Notes: generated by a model from the letters alone, not told the origin. A stretch of 25,047 nt of DNA from an uncultured Collinsella sp. (GCA_900549025.1 URMZ01000027.1:1-25047), one strand, 5' to 3'. Positions 1 to 8,677 are shown, counted from the stretch's first letter. Program-made: numbers and translations.

Positions 1-312
<312 letters not shown>

Positions 313-460
313 CGGAACCGCACCTCGCGGCCCGCGGGACAAGCGCTCATGCGCGGTCCGGGCACGAGGATGCCCCCGAGTCATCTCCCCTATGCGCCAT
401 GCGGCCCCCAGGGCACGTGTAGAGTGAGACCCAGGACACCGTAACGGTGGGCGCCGCCCA
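313..460 (+). other. 23S-5S internal transcribed spacer
   Basis: This spacer of about 150 nt has no tRNA cloverleaf that I can see. It holds short hairpins typical of processed rRNA spacers: GGGCA(360-364)/TGCCC(371-375), and CACCG(437-441)-TAA-CGGTG(445-449) directly before 5S. They are probably processing elements of the rRNA precursor; that role is inferred. Confidence 0.6.
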
Positions 461-581
461 CCGGTCAGCGGCCAGAGCATGGGGGGCACGCCCGGTCCCG
501 TTCCGAACCCGGAAGCTAAGCCCCATCGCGCCGAGAGTACTGCGGGGTCAGCCCGTGGGAGGCCAGGGCGCCGCTGACCGG
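461..581 (+). rRNA. 5S ribosomal RNA
   Basis: The terminal helix pairs CCGGTCAGCGG at 461-471 with CCGCTGACCGG at 571-581, enclosing the conserved 5S interior (CCCGTTCCGAACCCGGAAG near 497-515, then GAGAGTACTG near 533-542). The length of about 121 nt fits the family. The pairing continues a few bases outward (CCA at 458-460 with TGG at 582-584), so the mature ends may differ by a few nucleotides. It is the last gene of the rRNA operon, followed at once by a strong terminator. Confidence 0.95.
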
Positions 582-615
582 TGGACGGCACCGAGCCGTA
601 CGCTTGAACTGAGAA

Positions 616-645
616 GGGGGGAGGCCTCGCGGCCTCCCCCTTTTT
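616..645 (+). terminator. Rho-independent terminator of the rRNA operon
   Basis: A perfect 10-bp stem, GGGGGAGGCC (617-626) with GGCCTCCCCC (631-640), closes a TCGC loop and is followed by five T residues (641-645). It sits 35 nt past 5S and ends the rRNA operon. Confidence 0.93.
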
Positions 646-709
646 GCGTTTATGGGGCGTAAATGACTCTATTACACCAGACGATCTTATCGTTTTTGGT
701 ATTCAGCCT

Positions 710-1177
710 TTATTTAAAGAAGATAAATCGAATAACAAGGGCAACTGCTATGGCCACAATGATCAAAAGCAGGATTGTCAGTCGATGCTGCTTGCGTCGT
801 TTACTTGATGAAACGAAGATTGATTTTCCCTGTTTTGGCGTTTCGAGATAGCGAGCCGAATGCGTCAAGGTTTGCTTTGGTCGAGGACCTCTTTGTTGAT
901 GAGTGGCGGATGCTTTCATCGGCTCATCACTAGCTGCGCTGTTTTTAGATAATGGTGCGTCTTTCAGATATACAGGGTCTCCCGAGGCGACGCCCATATG
1001 TTTACGCCCCGTTTGGGCATCCTCGAGTGTTTGATATCGATTTCTCGTCACATACTCGGGCTCCGGATCATTAATGGGCTCTTGCGAGATGTGGGGGCGA
1101 TGGAACCGTGGCGGCTGCGTGGAAGTATCTTCCCCCTGCGTCGGCATAAACATATTGTTCTGGTTTTGGTCGTCCAT
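710..1177 (-). CDS. Hypothetical protein with C-terminal membrane anchor
   Basis: I do not recognise the family of this 155-residue protein. Residues 1-125 are polar, rich in Q, N, P, T and S, with no visible enzymatic motif, so they are probably disordered. A basic cluster (SKRRKQHR, about 124-131) precedes one hydrophobic segment at about 132-152 (LTILLLIIVAIAVALVIRFI), and the protein ends two or three residues later. This is a tail-anchored layout with the soluble part predicted to be cytoplasmic. The start at 1177 is preceded by AAAGGG as a weak Shine-Dalgarno. The gene is noticeably more AT-rich than its neighbours, as is the spacer upstream, which may mean relaxed selection or acquisition. 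It is a plausible real gene because of the coherent domain layout and an upstream TACAAT box. Confidence 0.65.
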   Translation of the reverse strand: MDDQNQNNMFMPTQGEDTSTQPPRFHRPHISQEPINDPEPEYVTRNRYQTLEDAQTGRKHMGVASGDPVYLKDAPLSKNSAASDEPMKASATHQQRGPRPKQTLTHSARYLETPKQGKSIFVSSSKRRKQHRLTILLLIIVAIAVALVIRFIFFK

Positions 1178-1216
1178 GATGCCCTTTAGCTCGTTACTAA
1201 CAACGTGTACGCGCTC

Positions 1217-1222
1217 ATTGTA
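1217..1222 (-). promoter_or_regulatory. Candidate -10 box (TACAAT) for the 710-1177 gene
   Basis: On the minus strand this reads TTACAAT, placing the hexamer 39 nt before the ATG at 1177. No convincing -35 box is seen. It matches the TACAAT boxes before four other genes in this window, which is the main support. Confidence 0.4.
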
Positions 1223-1359
1223 AGCCCCTTGTTATTTGTAGCTGGGGACATACTCGGTATTTAAGCTCTGGTTCAAAGAACCTTAACCTTCCTAAAACCT
1301 AAGTCATACGCACTTAGATATGCTTATAGTACTGGACTCAAAAAACTTTATAGTCGATG

Positions 1360-1388
1360 TATATATGAGCACTGGGTGGGCATATATA
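1360..1388. promoter_or_regulatory. Candidate operator: spaced 8-bp inverted repeat before hsp20
   Basis: TATATATG and CATATATA are perfect inverted copies separated by 13 bp, so their centres are 21 bp apart, about two helical turns. This layout suits a dimeric regulator. It lies 67 nt upstream of the hsp20 start. No known heat-shock operator consensus is matched, so the function is inferred. Confidence 0.35.
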
Positions 1389-1454
1389 AGAGCGTCAAAA
1401 GAAGTCCCAGTCACCTGGAAGATGACTCGGCAGTCCTATAAAGGAGTGGTAAAC

Positions 1455-1886
1455 ATGGCAAGCATGGTTCCTTATCGTTCGGTTTTTGGCGTTCGTCCCT
1501 CTGCAAGCTCGCTGTTCGATCTGTTTGATGATATGAGCGACCTAGCGAACAGCTCGATTGCCTCTAAGGCGTTCCCCGTTGACGTTGAGGATAAGGGCGA
1601 TGGCTATGAGGTCAAGGCTTATCTGACCGGCGTCGCCAAGGACGATATCGATGTCGAGCTTAACGAGGGCCGTCTGTCCATTAGCGTGAATGTCGAGGAA
1701 GACGAGGAGAACGAGGGCAAGAACTTCCTGCAGAAGGAGTTCAGCTCGTACAGCGCGACGCGTGGCGTGTATCTTAAGGACGCTTCGAGCGAGGGCCTCT
1801 CGGCTAAGTACGCTGACGGCATCCTGACCGTTACGGTTCCCAAGATCGTCGAGAAGAAGAACGTTACGAAGATCTCCATCGAATAA
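1455..1886 (+). CDS. Hsp20 / alpha-crystallin family small heat-shock protein
   Basis: This 143-residue ATP-independent chaperone is predicted to hold unfolding proteins in the cytoplasm in a refoldable state. A short N-terminal arm (about 1-38, with SLFDLFDDM) is followed by the alpha-crystallin domain at about 39-137. The hallmark pattern is visible as F-P-V-D-V-E, then Y-L-T-G-V-A-K-D-D-I, the beta-8/9 region A-K-Y-A-D-G-I-L-T-V-T-V-P, and a C-terminal I-S-I motif (I-x-I/V). The start at 1455 is chosen because AAAGGAGTGG lies 6-15 nt upstream; the frame is open 45 codons further but the extension is unlike the family. It is a single-gene unit with a strong terminator downstream. The family assignment is secure; the clients are unknown. 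Confidence 0.95.
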   Translation: MASMVPYRSVFGVRPSASSLFDLFDDMSDLANSSIASKAFPVDVEDKGDGYEVKAYLTGVAKDDIDVELNEGRLSISVNVEEDEENEGKNFLQKEFSSYSATRGVYLKDASSEGLSAKYADGILTVTVPKIVEKKNVTKISIE

Positions 1887-1920
1887 CTTCGTTGGTGTTC
1901 TTCGCTATTAAAAGACAACA

Positions 1921-1953
1921 AAAGGGGCTGGGAAGCGATTCCCGGCCCCTTTT
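1921..1953 (+). terminator. Bidirectional terminator between hsp20 and walJ
   Basis: The 11-bp stem GGGGCTGGGAA (1924-1934) with TTCCCGGCCCC (1939-1949) has one G-T pair and a GCGA loop. T residues follow at 1950-1953, and an A-run precedes it (1920-1923), so it can also end the convergent minus-strand gene that stops at 1969. Confidence 0.9.
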
Positions 1954-1968
1954 GCTGTTTAGGACAGT

Positions 1969-2778
1969 CTATTGAATGGTTGCTGGCCGATACTGGCTTG
2001 CGGGGCGTATCGAGAGTTTTCGCGATCCTTGGAGAAGGGTGGCGGAGCTGCCGAGCTCGTCATCCAGGGTTGCGGCTAGAGCTTTGGCATAGCTTTTGAC
2101 GGTAAGGCTCGGACGATTGTTATCTTGGCTGATATGCATGGCAATGAGCTGTTCGGTGCGATCGGTAACAAGTTCGCGCGCGGCTTCGGCGGCTTGGCCG
2201 TTGGAGAGGTGTCCCCTTGCAGACAGGATGCGCTCCTGAAGAAAGCGGGGATATTCTCCCTCGCGCAGCATGGTCACATCGTGGTTGCTTTCGAGCGCGA
2301 GGACTCGACAATCTTTGAGGGTGTTCATGGCTTGGCTCGATAGCTCTCCGGTGTCGGTAGCAAAGCCGATGGAATCATCGAGGGCGTCGAATCGAAAGCC
2401 GATTGGATTTATGACATCGTGTGATGTTGAGTAGGTTTGCGCGTGGATGCCGGCAATGGATAGGGTGTCACCGGGGTCGAATTCCTCGACAGGCAGATGC
2501 GAAAGATTTTCTTTGCTCGAAAGTGTGCCCCTACTGGCAAAGAGGGGACCGTGCCAGTGCTTGCACCAGACATCGAGACCCTTGATGTGATCGCTATGCT
2601 CATGAGTAATGAGAAGAGCCGAGACGTTGTCTGCCGAGAGTCCCAGTTCTGCCATGCGCTTTAATGTCTCGCGGCGAGAAAGACCGTCGTCAATCATGAT
2701 GAGCCCCCGGGGGCCTTCGATGAGCGCGCAGTTGCCTTTTGAGCCGCTGCCAAGGATATGAAGGTGCAGACGAGACAT
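1969..2778 (-). CDS. MBL-fold metallo-hydrolase, WalJ/YycJ family
   Basis: This is a 269-residue metallo-beta-lactamase-fold hydrolase. The N-terminus has the YycJ signature LGSGSKGNC (residues 9-17), followed by a D-D-G metal-site region (30-32). The HxHxDH zinc motif is at 59-64 (HEHSDH), and a late histidine region (A-M-H-I-S-Q-D-N-N-R) fits the family. Relatives in low-GC Gram-positives are called WalJ/YycJ and have been proposed to be 5'-3' exonucleases involved in repair or in the WalRK locus; here there is no walRK nearby. The start at 2778 (MSRLHLHIL) is preferred to an upstream ATG at 2826, because the extra 16 residues are not family-like and would abut the divergent tilS start. The Shine-Dalgarno is weak (GGAATC). 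Confidence 0.9.
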   Translation of the reverse strand: MSRLHLHILGSGSKGNCALIEGPRGLIMIDDGLSRRETLKRMAELGLSADNVSALLITHEHSDHIKGLDVWCKHWHGPLFASRGTLSSKENLSHLPVEEFDPGDTLSIAGIHAQTYSTSHDVINPIGFRFDALDDSIGFATDTGELSSQAMNTLKDCRVLALESNHDVTMLREGEYPRFLQERILSARGHLSNGQAAEAARELVTDRTEQLIAMHISQDNNRPSLTVKSYAKALAATLDDELGSSATLLQGSRKLSIRPASQYRPATIQ

Positions 2779-2792
2779 AAGATTCCAAAGGA

Positions 2793-2798
2793 TACAAT
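2793..2798 (+). promoter_or_regulatory. Candidate -10 box (TACAAT) for tilS
   Basis: TACAAT ends 28 nt before the tilS ATG in the 48-bp divergent spacer. The -35 region is not recognisable. With such a short spacer, the promoters of the two divergent genes must overlap or interleave. Confidence 0.45.
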
Positions 2799-2826
2799 GG
2801 GTGCGGACGAATAGAGGAGGAAGCAA

Positions 2827-4365
2827 ATGCCTACGGTATCACAGCATTACGGACACCATGCCGTGCCCGGGGCAGTCGATGAGACCCGAACGAGGCAGCA
2901 GGCTGCTCCTGTCGTGCTCATGGTATCAGGCGGCGCGGACTCGACGGCACTGCTTCTTATGGCGTGCACATCAAAGCTGGATATCCAAGACGGGCGCGGT
3001 GTTGCCCCCATTGCTCGCGAGCGCCTGCATGTGCTGCATGTAAACCATCATCTGCGCGGCAAGGCGTCCGATGGCGACGAGGCCTTTGTGCGTGAGCTCT
3101 GCGCGAAATATGGTTTACCGCTGTGCGTGGAGCACGCTTATTTTGATGGGGAGTCGGGCAATATTGAGGCCGCGGCCCGCGAAGTGCGCTATGCCGCGGC
3201 GCGGAGGTATGTTCGCGAGCTCTGCGCCCAGACGGGGGCACCGCGAACGGCGGCTCGTATCTGCACCGCGCACACGTCTTCGGATCGCGCGGAAACGTTT
3301 TTGATGAACGCGATTAAGGGTTCGGGCCCCGCTGGCCTATCGAGCATTCCTCGCCGGAGGAATATCGTGGTACGTCCCTTGCTCGACCTAACTCATGGCG
3401 AGCTCGTGGGCTATCTACAGGTACATGGTCAGCCGTGGCGTGAAGACGAGAGCAATGAGGATATCTCGTATCTGCGAAACTACGTGCGCCATCGGGTAAT
3501 GCCGGTGGTGGCACAGCGTAATGCGAGCGTGTGCAAGACGATTGGCGCCGCCTGTGAGATCTTGGGTGATGAAGATGCGTTTCTATCCCAGCTGTCGGCA
3601 CAGGCGTTTCGAAGCTGTTTGCGCAAAGAGGCAGCGGGTGCGCTGGTGCTCGATGCCAGGCGCCTGGCTGCGGCCGAGGTGGTAATCGCGCGGCGCATCG
3701 TGCGACTGGCGATTAAGCGCATCGATCCGGACGCTCGTCCCGAGATGCGACATGTGGAGCGAGTCCTTTCCTGCGTTGCCGAGGGCACCGGCTCGGTCAC
3801 GCTTCCGGCGGGGATTGACGCACGCATTGAGTTTGGCATGCTGGCGTTTAAGGCGCCGGCGGCTCGCGAGGGCCTGGTCGCGGGCTGGGTTACCGTACCC
3901 GGTCGTTTGCCGTTGGGCGGGGGACGTATGCTGGTCACAGAACCGATGGCTGTTGAGCCGGGATGCGATATCGTGCGCCGCGCCCGTGAGCTTGCGGCTG
4001 CCGGGGAAGTGACAGCTTTGGTAGACGCGGCTGCCCTGGGTTTTGCCGACAGCGATAGTGAGCGGATCCTGGCGGGCTCGCGTGGCGAGATCCCTGCCGA
4101 GGCGCGATTGGCGCGCCTGTGGGTGGACGGTCCCGCGCCGGGAGACGTGATGTGCCCGTTAGGGATGAGTGGCCGAAGCAAGAAAGTATCCGATTTGCTA
4201 GGTGAGGCTCGCATTCCCGTTTCCGAGCGCGCCGGCGTGCCCATGGTGAGGACGGCGCCGGGGGGTGCCGTGGTGTGGGTCGCCGGAGTTCGCGCGGACG
4301 AGCGTTTTAAGTGCACGGCCGCAACGCGCGTGGCATATCTGCTTCGTGTGGTCGTTGCGGAATAG
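2827..4365 (+). CDS. tilS: tRNA(Ile)-lysidine synthase TilS
   Basis: TilS adds lysine to C34 of the CAU-anticodon isoleucine tRNA using ATP, switching it from methionine to isoleucine decoding; the enzyme is essential and cytoplasmic. The PP-loop SGGADS sits at residues 34-39, and the HVNHHLRG segment of the N-type ATPase fold follows at about 74-81. The C-terminal TilS domain occupies about 439-512 (MCPLGMSGRSKKVSDLL). At 512 residues it is longer than average (about 430-460), partly from a 25-residue N-terminal tail before the first beta strand. AGAGGAGGA at 2812-2820 gives a very strong ribosome-binding site and fixes the start. It lies upstream of hpt and ftsH, a linkage conserved in many Gram-positive bacteria. 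Confidence 0.96.
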   Translation: MPTVSQHYGHHAVPGAVDETRTRQQAAPVVLMVSGGADSTALLLMACTSKLDIQDGRGVAPIARERLHVLHVNHHLRGKASDGDEAFVRELCAKYGLPLCVEHAYFDGESGNIEAAAREVRYAAARRYVRELCAQTGAPRTAARICTAHTSSDRAETFLMNAIKGSGPAGLSSIPRRRNIVVRPLLDLTHGELVGYLQVHGQPWREDESNEDISYLRNYVRHRVMPVVAQRNASVCKTIGAACEILGDEDAFLSQLSAQAFRSCLRKEAAGALVLDARRLAAAEVVIARRIVRLAIKRIDPDARPEMRHVERVLSCVAEGTGSVTLPAGIDARIEFGMLAFKAPAAREGLVAGWVTVPGRLPLGGGRMLVTEPMAVEPGCDIVRRARELAAAGEVTALVDAAALGFADSDSERILAGSRGEIPAEARLARLWVDGPAPGDVMCPLGMSGRSKKVSDLLGEARIPVSERAGVPMVRTAPGGAVVWVAGVRADERFKCTAATRVAYLLRVVVAE

Positions 4366-4447
4366 CGTCCCACGCCAGCTATTCTGTGCGACGTTGACGG
4401 TATTCCCGCGCTGATGGCGTACGGGCTGGAAAATATTCCCCGTGCGC

Positions 4448-4456
4448 TGCTAGAAT
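4448..4456 (+). promoter_or_regulatory. Candidate extended -10 promoter for hpt-ftsH
   Basis: TGCTAGAAT matches the extended -10 form TGnTATAAT with one mismatch in the hexamer. It ends 56 nt before the hpt start inside the 147-bp tilS-hpt spacer. No good -35 box is seen, as expected for an extended -10 promoter. Confidence 0.45.
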
Positions 4457-4512
4457 GTGAAGTTCGCGTCCATACGGCGGTGTGTGGGCGATAAGCACAA
4501 GAAAGGGTTGTC

Positions 4513-5061
4513 ATGGCTTCTCAACATCCGGATATCGAGAAGGTTTTGTTTACGCAGGAGGATATCGACGGTATCGTCTCTCGCCTGGGCGAGGAGATTA
4601 CGCGCGACTACGCGGGTAAGGATCTGGTGCTGATCGCGGTCCTACGCGGCGCCGTGGTCTTTATGGGCGACCTGATGCGCAAGATCGAGCTGCCGACCAA
4701 CATCGATTTCATGGCTGTTTCGAGCTATGGCGACGGTGTGAAGTCCTCGGGTATCGTGCGTATCATTAAGGACCTGGATATCGACATCCGCGGTCGCGAC
4801 GTGCTGATCGTCGAGGACATTCTGGACTCGGGCCTGACGCTCAAGTATCTGATGAAGAACCTCGAGAGCCGCAAGCCCGCTTCTCTGGAGGTCGCCGCCT
4901 TCCTGTGGAAGGACGTTGAGGACCGCGTCTCGGCCATCACGCCCAAGTATGTTGGAACCCATTGCCCCGATGCCTTTGTGGTGGGCTACGGCCTCGACTA
5001 TGCCGAGCGCTATCGTAACCTTCCGTATCTGGGCATTTTGAAACCGGAGGTTTATTCGTAA
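4513..5061 (+). CDS. hpt: Hypoxanthine (guanine) phosphoribosyltransferase
   Basis: This purine-salvage enzyme of 182 residues converts hypoxanthine or guanine plus PRPP to IMP or GMP in the cytoplasm. The PRPP-binding loop is at about 97-110 (VLIVEDILDSGLTL). The flexible-loop motif SSYGDG is at about 70-75, and the L-R-G-A-V-V-F segment is near 44-50. Length and order match bacterial HPRT closely. AAAGGG lies 7 nt before the ATG. Its stop is only 1 nt before the ftsH ATG, so the two are co-transcribed and probably translationally coupled. The tilS-hpt-ftsH order is a long-known conserved cluster. Confidence 0.96.
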   Translation: MASQHPDIEKVLFTQEDIDGIVSRLGEEITRDYAGKDLVLIAVLRGAVVFMGDLMRKIELPTNIDFMAVSSYGDGVKSSGIVRIIKDLDIDIRGRDVLIVEDILDSGLTLKYLMKNLESRKPASLEVAAFLWKDVEDRVSAITPKYVGTHCPDAFVVGYGLDYAERYRNLPYLGILKPEVYS

Positions 5062-5062
5062 G

Positions 5063-7198
5063 ATGCCCGACGACCGTAACGATAACAATTCCCAGACTCC
5101 CCGGGAGCCTAAGATCCCGGGGATGCCCGGAGGCAAGAAGCCCACGCGTACGGGCTGGCTGTATTTTCTTTTGGCTTGCGCGCTTCTGGGCTATGCCTTC
5201 TTTAATATGGGCTCCGGCTTTGCCAGCTCCAGCAATACTGTTAAGCTCGCGACGAGCGAGATGGTCAGCGCCATCAAGCAGGATCGCGTCGAAGATTTGA
5301 CCTATACGGTTCAAGACGGAAGCGTGGCGGGTCATTACTGGAAGACGAAAAAGGACAAGGGCGATACGAGCGAGCTCAAGAGCTTCTCCTCGACCTATGT
5401 CGGCTCCGATTCGCTTGCCGAGCTTATGGCAGAGCACCCCGACACCAAGTATATCGTCAACACCAACGACCCCGATTTCTGGGGCGACTTGGCAATGAGC
5501 GTGCTGCCGACGATTGCCCTGATCGCCATCATGTTCTACTTTATGCGCCAGATGATGGGCGCCAATAATAGGAACATGCAGTTTGGCAAGACTAATGCCA
5601 AGACCAACGAGGCCACGCGCCCCAAGGTCAAGTTCGAGGATGTTGCCGGCGTGGACGAGGCCGTCGAGGAGCTCGAGGAGATTCGCGACTTCCTGAGCGA
5701 TCCGGACCGCTATCGCAAGCTGGGCGCCAAGATCCCGCGTGGCGTGTTGCTGGTTGGCCCTCCGGGCACCGGTAAAACGCTGCTGGCCAAGGCCGTTGCC
5801 GGCGAGGCGGGCGTGCCGTTCTTTAGCATCTCGGGTTCCGACTTTGTCGAGATGTTCGTAGGTGTCGGCGCCAGCCGTGTGCGTGACCTCTTTAAGGAGG
5901 CCAAGTCCCAGGCCCCGTCGATCATCTTCATCGATGAGATCGATGCCGTGGGACGTCAGCGCGGAGCTGGCTTGGGCGGCGGTCACGACGAGCGCGAGCA
6001 GACGCTCAACCAGCTGCTGGTCGAGATGGACGGCTTTGAGGAAAGCGAGTCGGTCATCCTGATCGCCGCCACCAACCGCCCCGACATTCTGGATCCGGCG
6101 CTGCTGCGTCCCGGTCGTTTTGACCGTCAGGTTACGGTCGACCGTCCGGACGTAAAGGGCCGCGAGCAGATCTTGCGCGTGCACGCCGAGAATAAGCCGA
6201 TGGACGAGGACGTTAAGTTTGAGAAACTCGCCCAGATGACCGTTGGCTTTACCGGTGCCGATTTGGCAAACCTGCTCAACGAGTCTGCGCTGCTGGCCGC
6301 TCGCCGTCATCGTTCTGTCATCTCGATGGACGAGGTCGAGGAATCGATGGAGCGCGTGATTGCCGGACCGCAACGCAAGGGTCGCGTGATGACCGAGGCC
6401 GAGCGCACCACGATTGCCTACCACGAGAGCGGTCACGCCCTGGTGGGTCACATCCTGGAGCACTCCGATCCGGTCCACAAGATCTCGATCGTCAGCCGCG
6501 GCCAGGCTTTGGGTTACACGCTGCAGCTTCCGCAGGAGGACCACTTCCTCAAGACCAAGAACGAGATGCTTGATGAGCTTGCCGTGTTCTTGGGTGGCCG
6601 CGTTGCCGAGGAGCTCATGTGTGACGACATCACGTCGGGCGCGAGCAACGACCTGGAGCGTGCGACCAAGATGGCGCGCGAGATGGTTACGCGTCTGGGC
6701 ATGAGCGAGGAGCTGGGCACGCAAGTGTTTGGCGAGGCACAACATCAGGTGTTCCTTGGTCGTGATTACGCCGATCACCAGGATTATTCCGAGGAGACGG
6801 CTCGCCGCATCGACATCGAGGTCCAGCGCATTATGCGTGAGGCCCATCGTCGCGCGGTCGAGATTCTGGATGCCCGCCGCGATCAGCTCGATCTGATGGC
6901 CAAGGTGCTGCTTGAGCGCGAGACCGTCGAAGGCGACGCCGTGAATGCCCTGCTCGACAACGAGTGGGACGCCTACCTTGAGCGCGAGGGCGATATCCTG
7001 GCGGCCAAGGAGGAGCGCAATGCCAAGGCGGCCGGCATGCCGACCAAGAAGCGCACGCCCCGTATGAGCGAGGAAGAGCTGGCGGCTGATGCCGCGGCCT
7101 TTGCGCAGGCGGCCATGCAGGAGGATGCCGAAGTCGCATCCGATGATGCTGGCGATGACCATGCCGTCGTCGGTGCCGACACCGACGACGACAAATAG
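5063..7198 (+). CDS. ftsH: ATP-dependent zinc metalloprotease FtsH
   Basis: FtsH is a hexameric membrane-anchored AAA+ protease that degrades misfolded membrane proteins and unstable regulators. The 711 residues show a first TM at about 31-49 ([19 protein letters not shown]), an external domain to about 140, a second TM at about 143-161, and then the AAA module. Walker A is GPPGTGKT (232-239), Walker B is IIFIDEID (287-294), and the second region of homology includes RPGRFDR (349-355). The zinc site is HESGH at 454-458, with the third ligand in SNDLERAT. The C-terminal tail is acidic and Ala-rich. The start follows GGAGG (5046-5050) within the end of hpt, 12 nt before the ATG. All catalytic residues are intact. 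Confidence 0.98.
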   Translation: MPDDRNDNNSQTPREPKIPGMPGGKKPTRTGWLYFLLACALLGYAFFNMGSGFASSSNTVKLATSEMVSAIKQDRVEDLTYTVQDGSVAGHYWKTKKDKGDTSELKSFSSTYVGSDSLAELMAEHPDTKYIVNTNDPDFWGDLAMSVLPTIALIAIMFYFMRQMMGANNRNMQFGKTNAKTNEATRPKVKFEDVAGVDEAVEELEEIRDFLSDPDRYRKLGAKIPRGVLLVGPPGTGKTLLAKAVAGEAGVPFFSISGSDFVEMFVGVGASRVRDLFKEAKSQAPSIIFIDEIDAVGRQRGAGLGGGHDEREQTLNQLLVEMDGFEESESVILIAATNRPDILDPALLRPGRFDRQVTVDRPDVKGREQILRVHAENKPMDEDVKFEKLAQMTVGFTGADLANLLNESALLAARRHRSVISMDEVEESMERVIAGPQRKGRVMTEAERTTIAYHESGHALVGHILEHSDPVHKISIVSRGQALGYTLQLPQEDHFLKTKNEMLDELAVFLGGRVAEELMCDDITSGASNDLERATKMAREMVTRLGMSEELGTQVFGEAQHQVFLGRDYADHQDYSEETARRIDIEVQRIMREAHRRAVEILDARRDQLDLMAKVLLERETVEGDAVNALLDNEWDAYLEREGDILAAKEERNAKAAGMPTKKRTPRMSEEELAADAAAFAQAAMQEDAEVASDDAGDDHAVVGADTDDDK

Positions 7199-7213
7199 CC
7201 CTTGTAGCAAAAG

Positions 7214-7246
7214 CCTCCGCGGGGAAACCTGCGGAGGTTTTTTCTT
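7214..7246 (+). terminator. Rho-independent terminator after ftsH
   Basis: CCTCCGCGGG (7214-7223) pairs with CCTGCGGAGG (7228-7237) around a GAAA tetraloop with one G-T pair, followed by T7238-7243 and a further T-rich stretch. It ends the tilS-hpt-ftsH unit. Confidence 0.94.
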
Positions 7247-7334
7247 TTGAGCGATATGGAGGCTGCCCGGCGCTTACTGGTGAAGCCGATAAATTTTGGG
7301 CCACATTGCTGCGGCACTTTGCTCGGCTAAAGCG

Positions 7335-7340
7335 TACAAT
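7335..7340 (+). promoter_or_regulatory. Candidate -10 box (GTACAAT) for the aminotransferase
   Basis: TACAAT preceded by G ends 24 nt before the ATG at 7365. A -35 box at the usual distance is not evident. The same GTACAAT heptamer occurs before the PHP gene and, on the other strand, before the rRNA methyltransferase. Confidence 0.45.
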
Positions 7341-7364
7341 AGCGCCTATGCGAAAGGGGAACAG

Positions 7365-8549
7365 ATGATCAACGAAACTATGTATGCTCGCGGCGCGGAA
7401 AGCTCCATCATCCGTGAGATTTTTAGCTATGGCCTTGAGCGCAAGGCGCAGATCGGTGCGGAAAACGTATTCGATTTTTCGCTGGGCAATCCGAGCGTTC
7501 CGGCGCCCGCTGCTGTGGCTGAGTCGATTAAGAAGGCCCTGGAGCTGCCGAGCGACCAGCTGCACGGCTACACGCCCGCACCGGGCCTGCCGCAATGTCG
7601 TGCCGCTGTGGCCGAATCGCTCAACCGCCGCTTTGGCACGAGCTATGAGGGCAAAGACGTATTTATGACGGTGGGTGCGGCGGCCTCGCTCACCTGCACG
7701 CTCAACGCCGTTACCAATCCGGGTGACGAGGTCATCGTTATCGCCCCGTACTTTCCGGAGTATCGCGCGTGGATTGAGAAGGCCGGCTGTACGTGTGTCG
7801 AGGCGCTCGTCGATGAAGATACGTTCCAGCTGAGCGTGGATAACGTGCTCAAGGCCATTACCGACAAGACGGTAGCTGTCATCATTGACTCGCCGAATAA
7901 CCCGACCGGCGCCGTGTACGCGCGCGACACGTTGGCATGCCTGGCGAATGTTCTGCGCGAGGTCAACGCCAAGCGAGATCCCGAGAATCCGATTATGCTG
8001 ATCTCGGACGAACCGTACCGTGAGATTGTGTATGGCGCCGAAGTGCCCTGGGTTCCTTCGATCTATGAGCACACTGTCGTGTGCTACTCGTATTCCAAGT
8101 CCCTTTCGCTACCGGGTGAGCGTGTGGGTTGGATTTTGGTCCCCAATACCAATCCCCAGGCTGCTCGCCTGATGCCAGCCGTTGCCGGTGCCGCCCGCAC
8201 GCTGGGGTTCGTGTGCGCACCGGCCCTCTTCCAGCGTGTAATCATCGACTGCATTGATGAACCGAGCGATGTTGAGGCCTATGCGCGCAACCGCACCGCG
8301 CTTACCGACGCACTAACGGAGTACGGCTACACCTATGTTGAGCCGGATGGTGCATTCTACCTGTGGGTGAAGGCGCTGGAGCCCGATGCGAATGCGTTCT
8401 GTGAGCGCGCGAAGAAGTATGAGCTGCTTGCGGTGCCCTCGGACAGCTTTGGCATGCCTGGTTGGTTCCGCCTGGGCTATTGCGTGAGTTACGAAACGAT
8501 TATCAATTCGCTACCCGCTTGGAAACAGTTGGCGGACGAGTATCGTTAA
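7365..8549 (+). CDS. PLP-dependent aminotransferase, class I/II
   Basis: This 394-residue fold-type I aminotransferase probably transfers amino groups between an amino acid and a 2-oxo acid in the cytoplasm. The motif SPNNPTG is at 176-182 and the PLP-contacting DEPYRE at 215-220. The Schiff-base lysine is K245 in YSYSKSLSLPGERVG, followed by the arginine-containing region. The C-terminal FRLGYCVS supplies the carboxylate-binding arginine. The start at 7365 follows AAAGGGGA (7353-7360); an open upstream extension to 7296 lacks a ribosome-binding site. Substrate cannot be read from the sequence: aspartate, alanine or aromatic aminotransferase are all possible. It appears monocistronic, between the ftsH terminator and a hairpin at 8584. 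Confidence 0.93.
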   Translation: MINETMYARGAESSIIREIFSYGLERKAQIGAENVFDFSLGNPSVPAPAAVAESIKKALELPSDQLHGYTPAPGLPQCRAAVAESLNRRFGTSYEGKDVFMTVGAAASLTCTLNAVTNPGDEVIVIAPYFPEYRAWIEKAGCTCVEALVDEDTFQLSVDNVLKAITDKTVAVIIDSPNNPTGAVYARDTLACLANVLREVNAKRDPENPIMLISDEPYREIVYGAEVPWVPSIYEHTVVCYSYSKSLSLPGERVGWILVPNTNPQAARLMPAVAGAARTLGFVCAPALFQRVIIDCIDEPSDVEAYARNRTALTDALTEYGYTYVEPDGAFYLWVKALEPDANAFCERAKKYELLAVPSDSFGMPGWFRLGYCVSYETIINSLPAWKQLADEYR

Positions 8550-8583
8550 AAGTAAAGCGCTCTGCTTACAATGTTTTACGTGA

Positions 8584-8614
8584 AACGGGGTTTGGTGTTA
8601 AGCCAGGCCCCGTT
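8584..8614 (+). terminator. Weak terminator-like hairpin after the aminotransferase
   Basis: AACGGGGTTTGG (8584-8595) pairs with CCAGGCCCCGTT (8603-8614), with two G-T pairs and a 7-nt loop. Only a broken T-tract (TTGTCTGT) follows, so termination may be partial. Confidence 0.5.
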
Positions 8615-8671
8615 GTCTGTGCCGTTGTGTGGTTGGGATGAAGTGGTTTTACGACTGCTGAAAGCTATGCG

Positions 8672-8677
8672 TACAAT
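8672..8677 (+). promoter_or_regulatory. Candidate -10 box (GTACAAT) for the PHP gene
   Basis: TACAAT ends 37 nt before the ATG at 8715. A second TTACAAT lies further upstream at 8566-8572. No good -35 box is visible. Confidence 0.45.

Larger units (their letters stand above)
1178..1454. other. Divergent intergenic region upstream of hsp20
   Basis: This AT-rich spacer of 277 bp serves two divergent genes. It holds a minus-strand TACAAT box (1217-1222), a small palindrome GGTTC-AAA-GAACC (1270-1282) and an 8-bp perfect inverted repeat TATATATG (1360-1367)/CATATATA (1381-1388). No clear CIRCE element (TTAGCACTC-N9-GAGTGCTAA) or HAIR element (CTTGAGT-N7-ACTCAAG) is visible, although either would be normal for heat-shock genes. 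The frame upstream of 1455 is open in phase with hsp20 but lacks a ribosome-binding site. Confidence 0.6.

Noticed and set aside
1261..1454. CIRCE or HAIR element before hsp20
   Set aside because: I looked for TTAGCACTC-N9-GAGTGCTAA and CTTGAGT-N7-ACTCAAG on both strands; neither is present even with several mismatches.
1320..1454. N-terminal extension of hsp20 from ATG 1320
   Set aside because: It has no Shine-Dalgarno, its sequence is unlike Hsp20 arms, and ATG 1455 has a strong one.
4937..7210. A 757-codon open frame antisense to ftsH
   Set aside because: It is opposite a canonical FtsH with all motifs, and is a codon-bias shadow.
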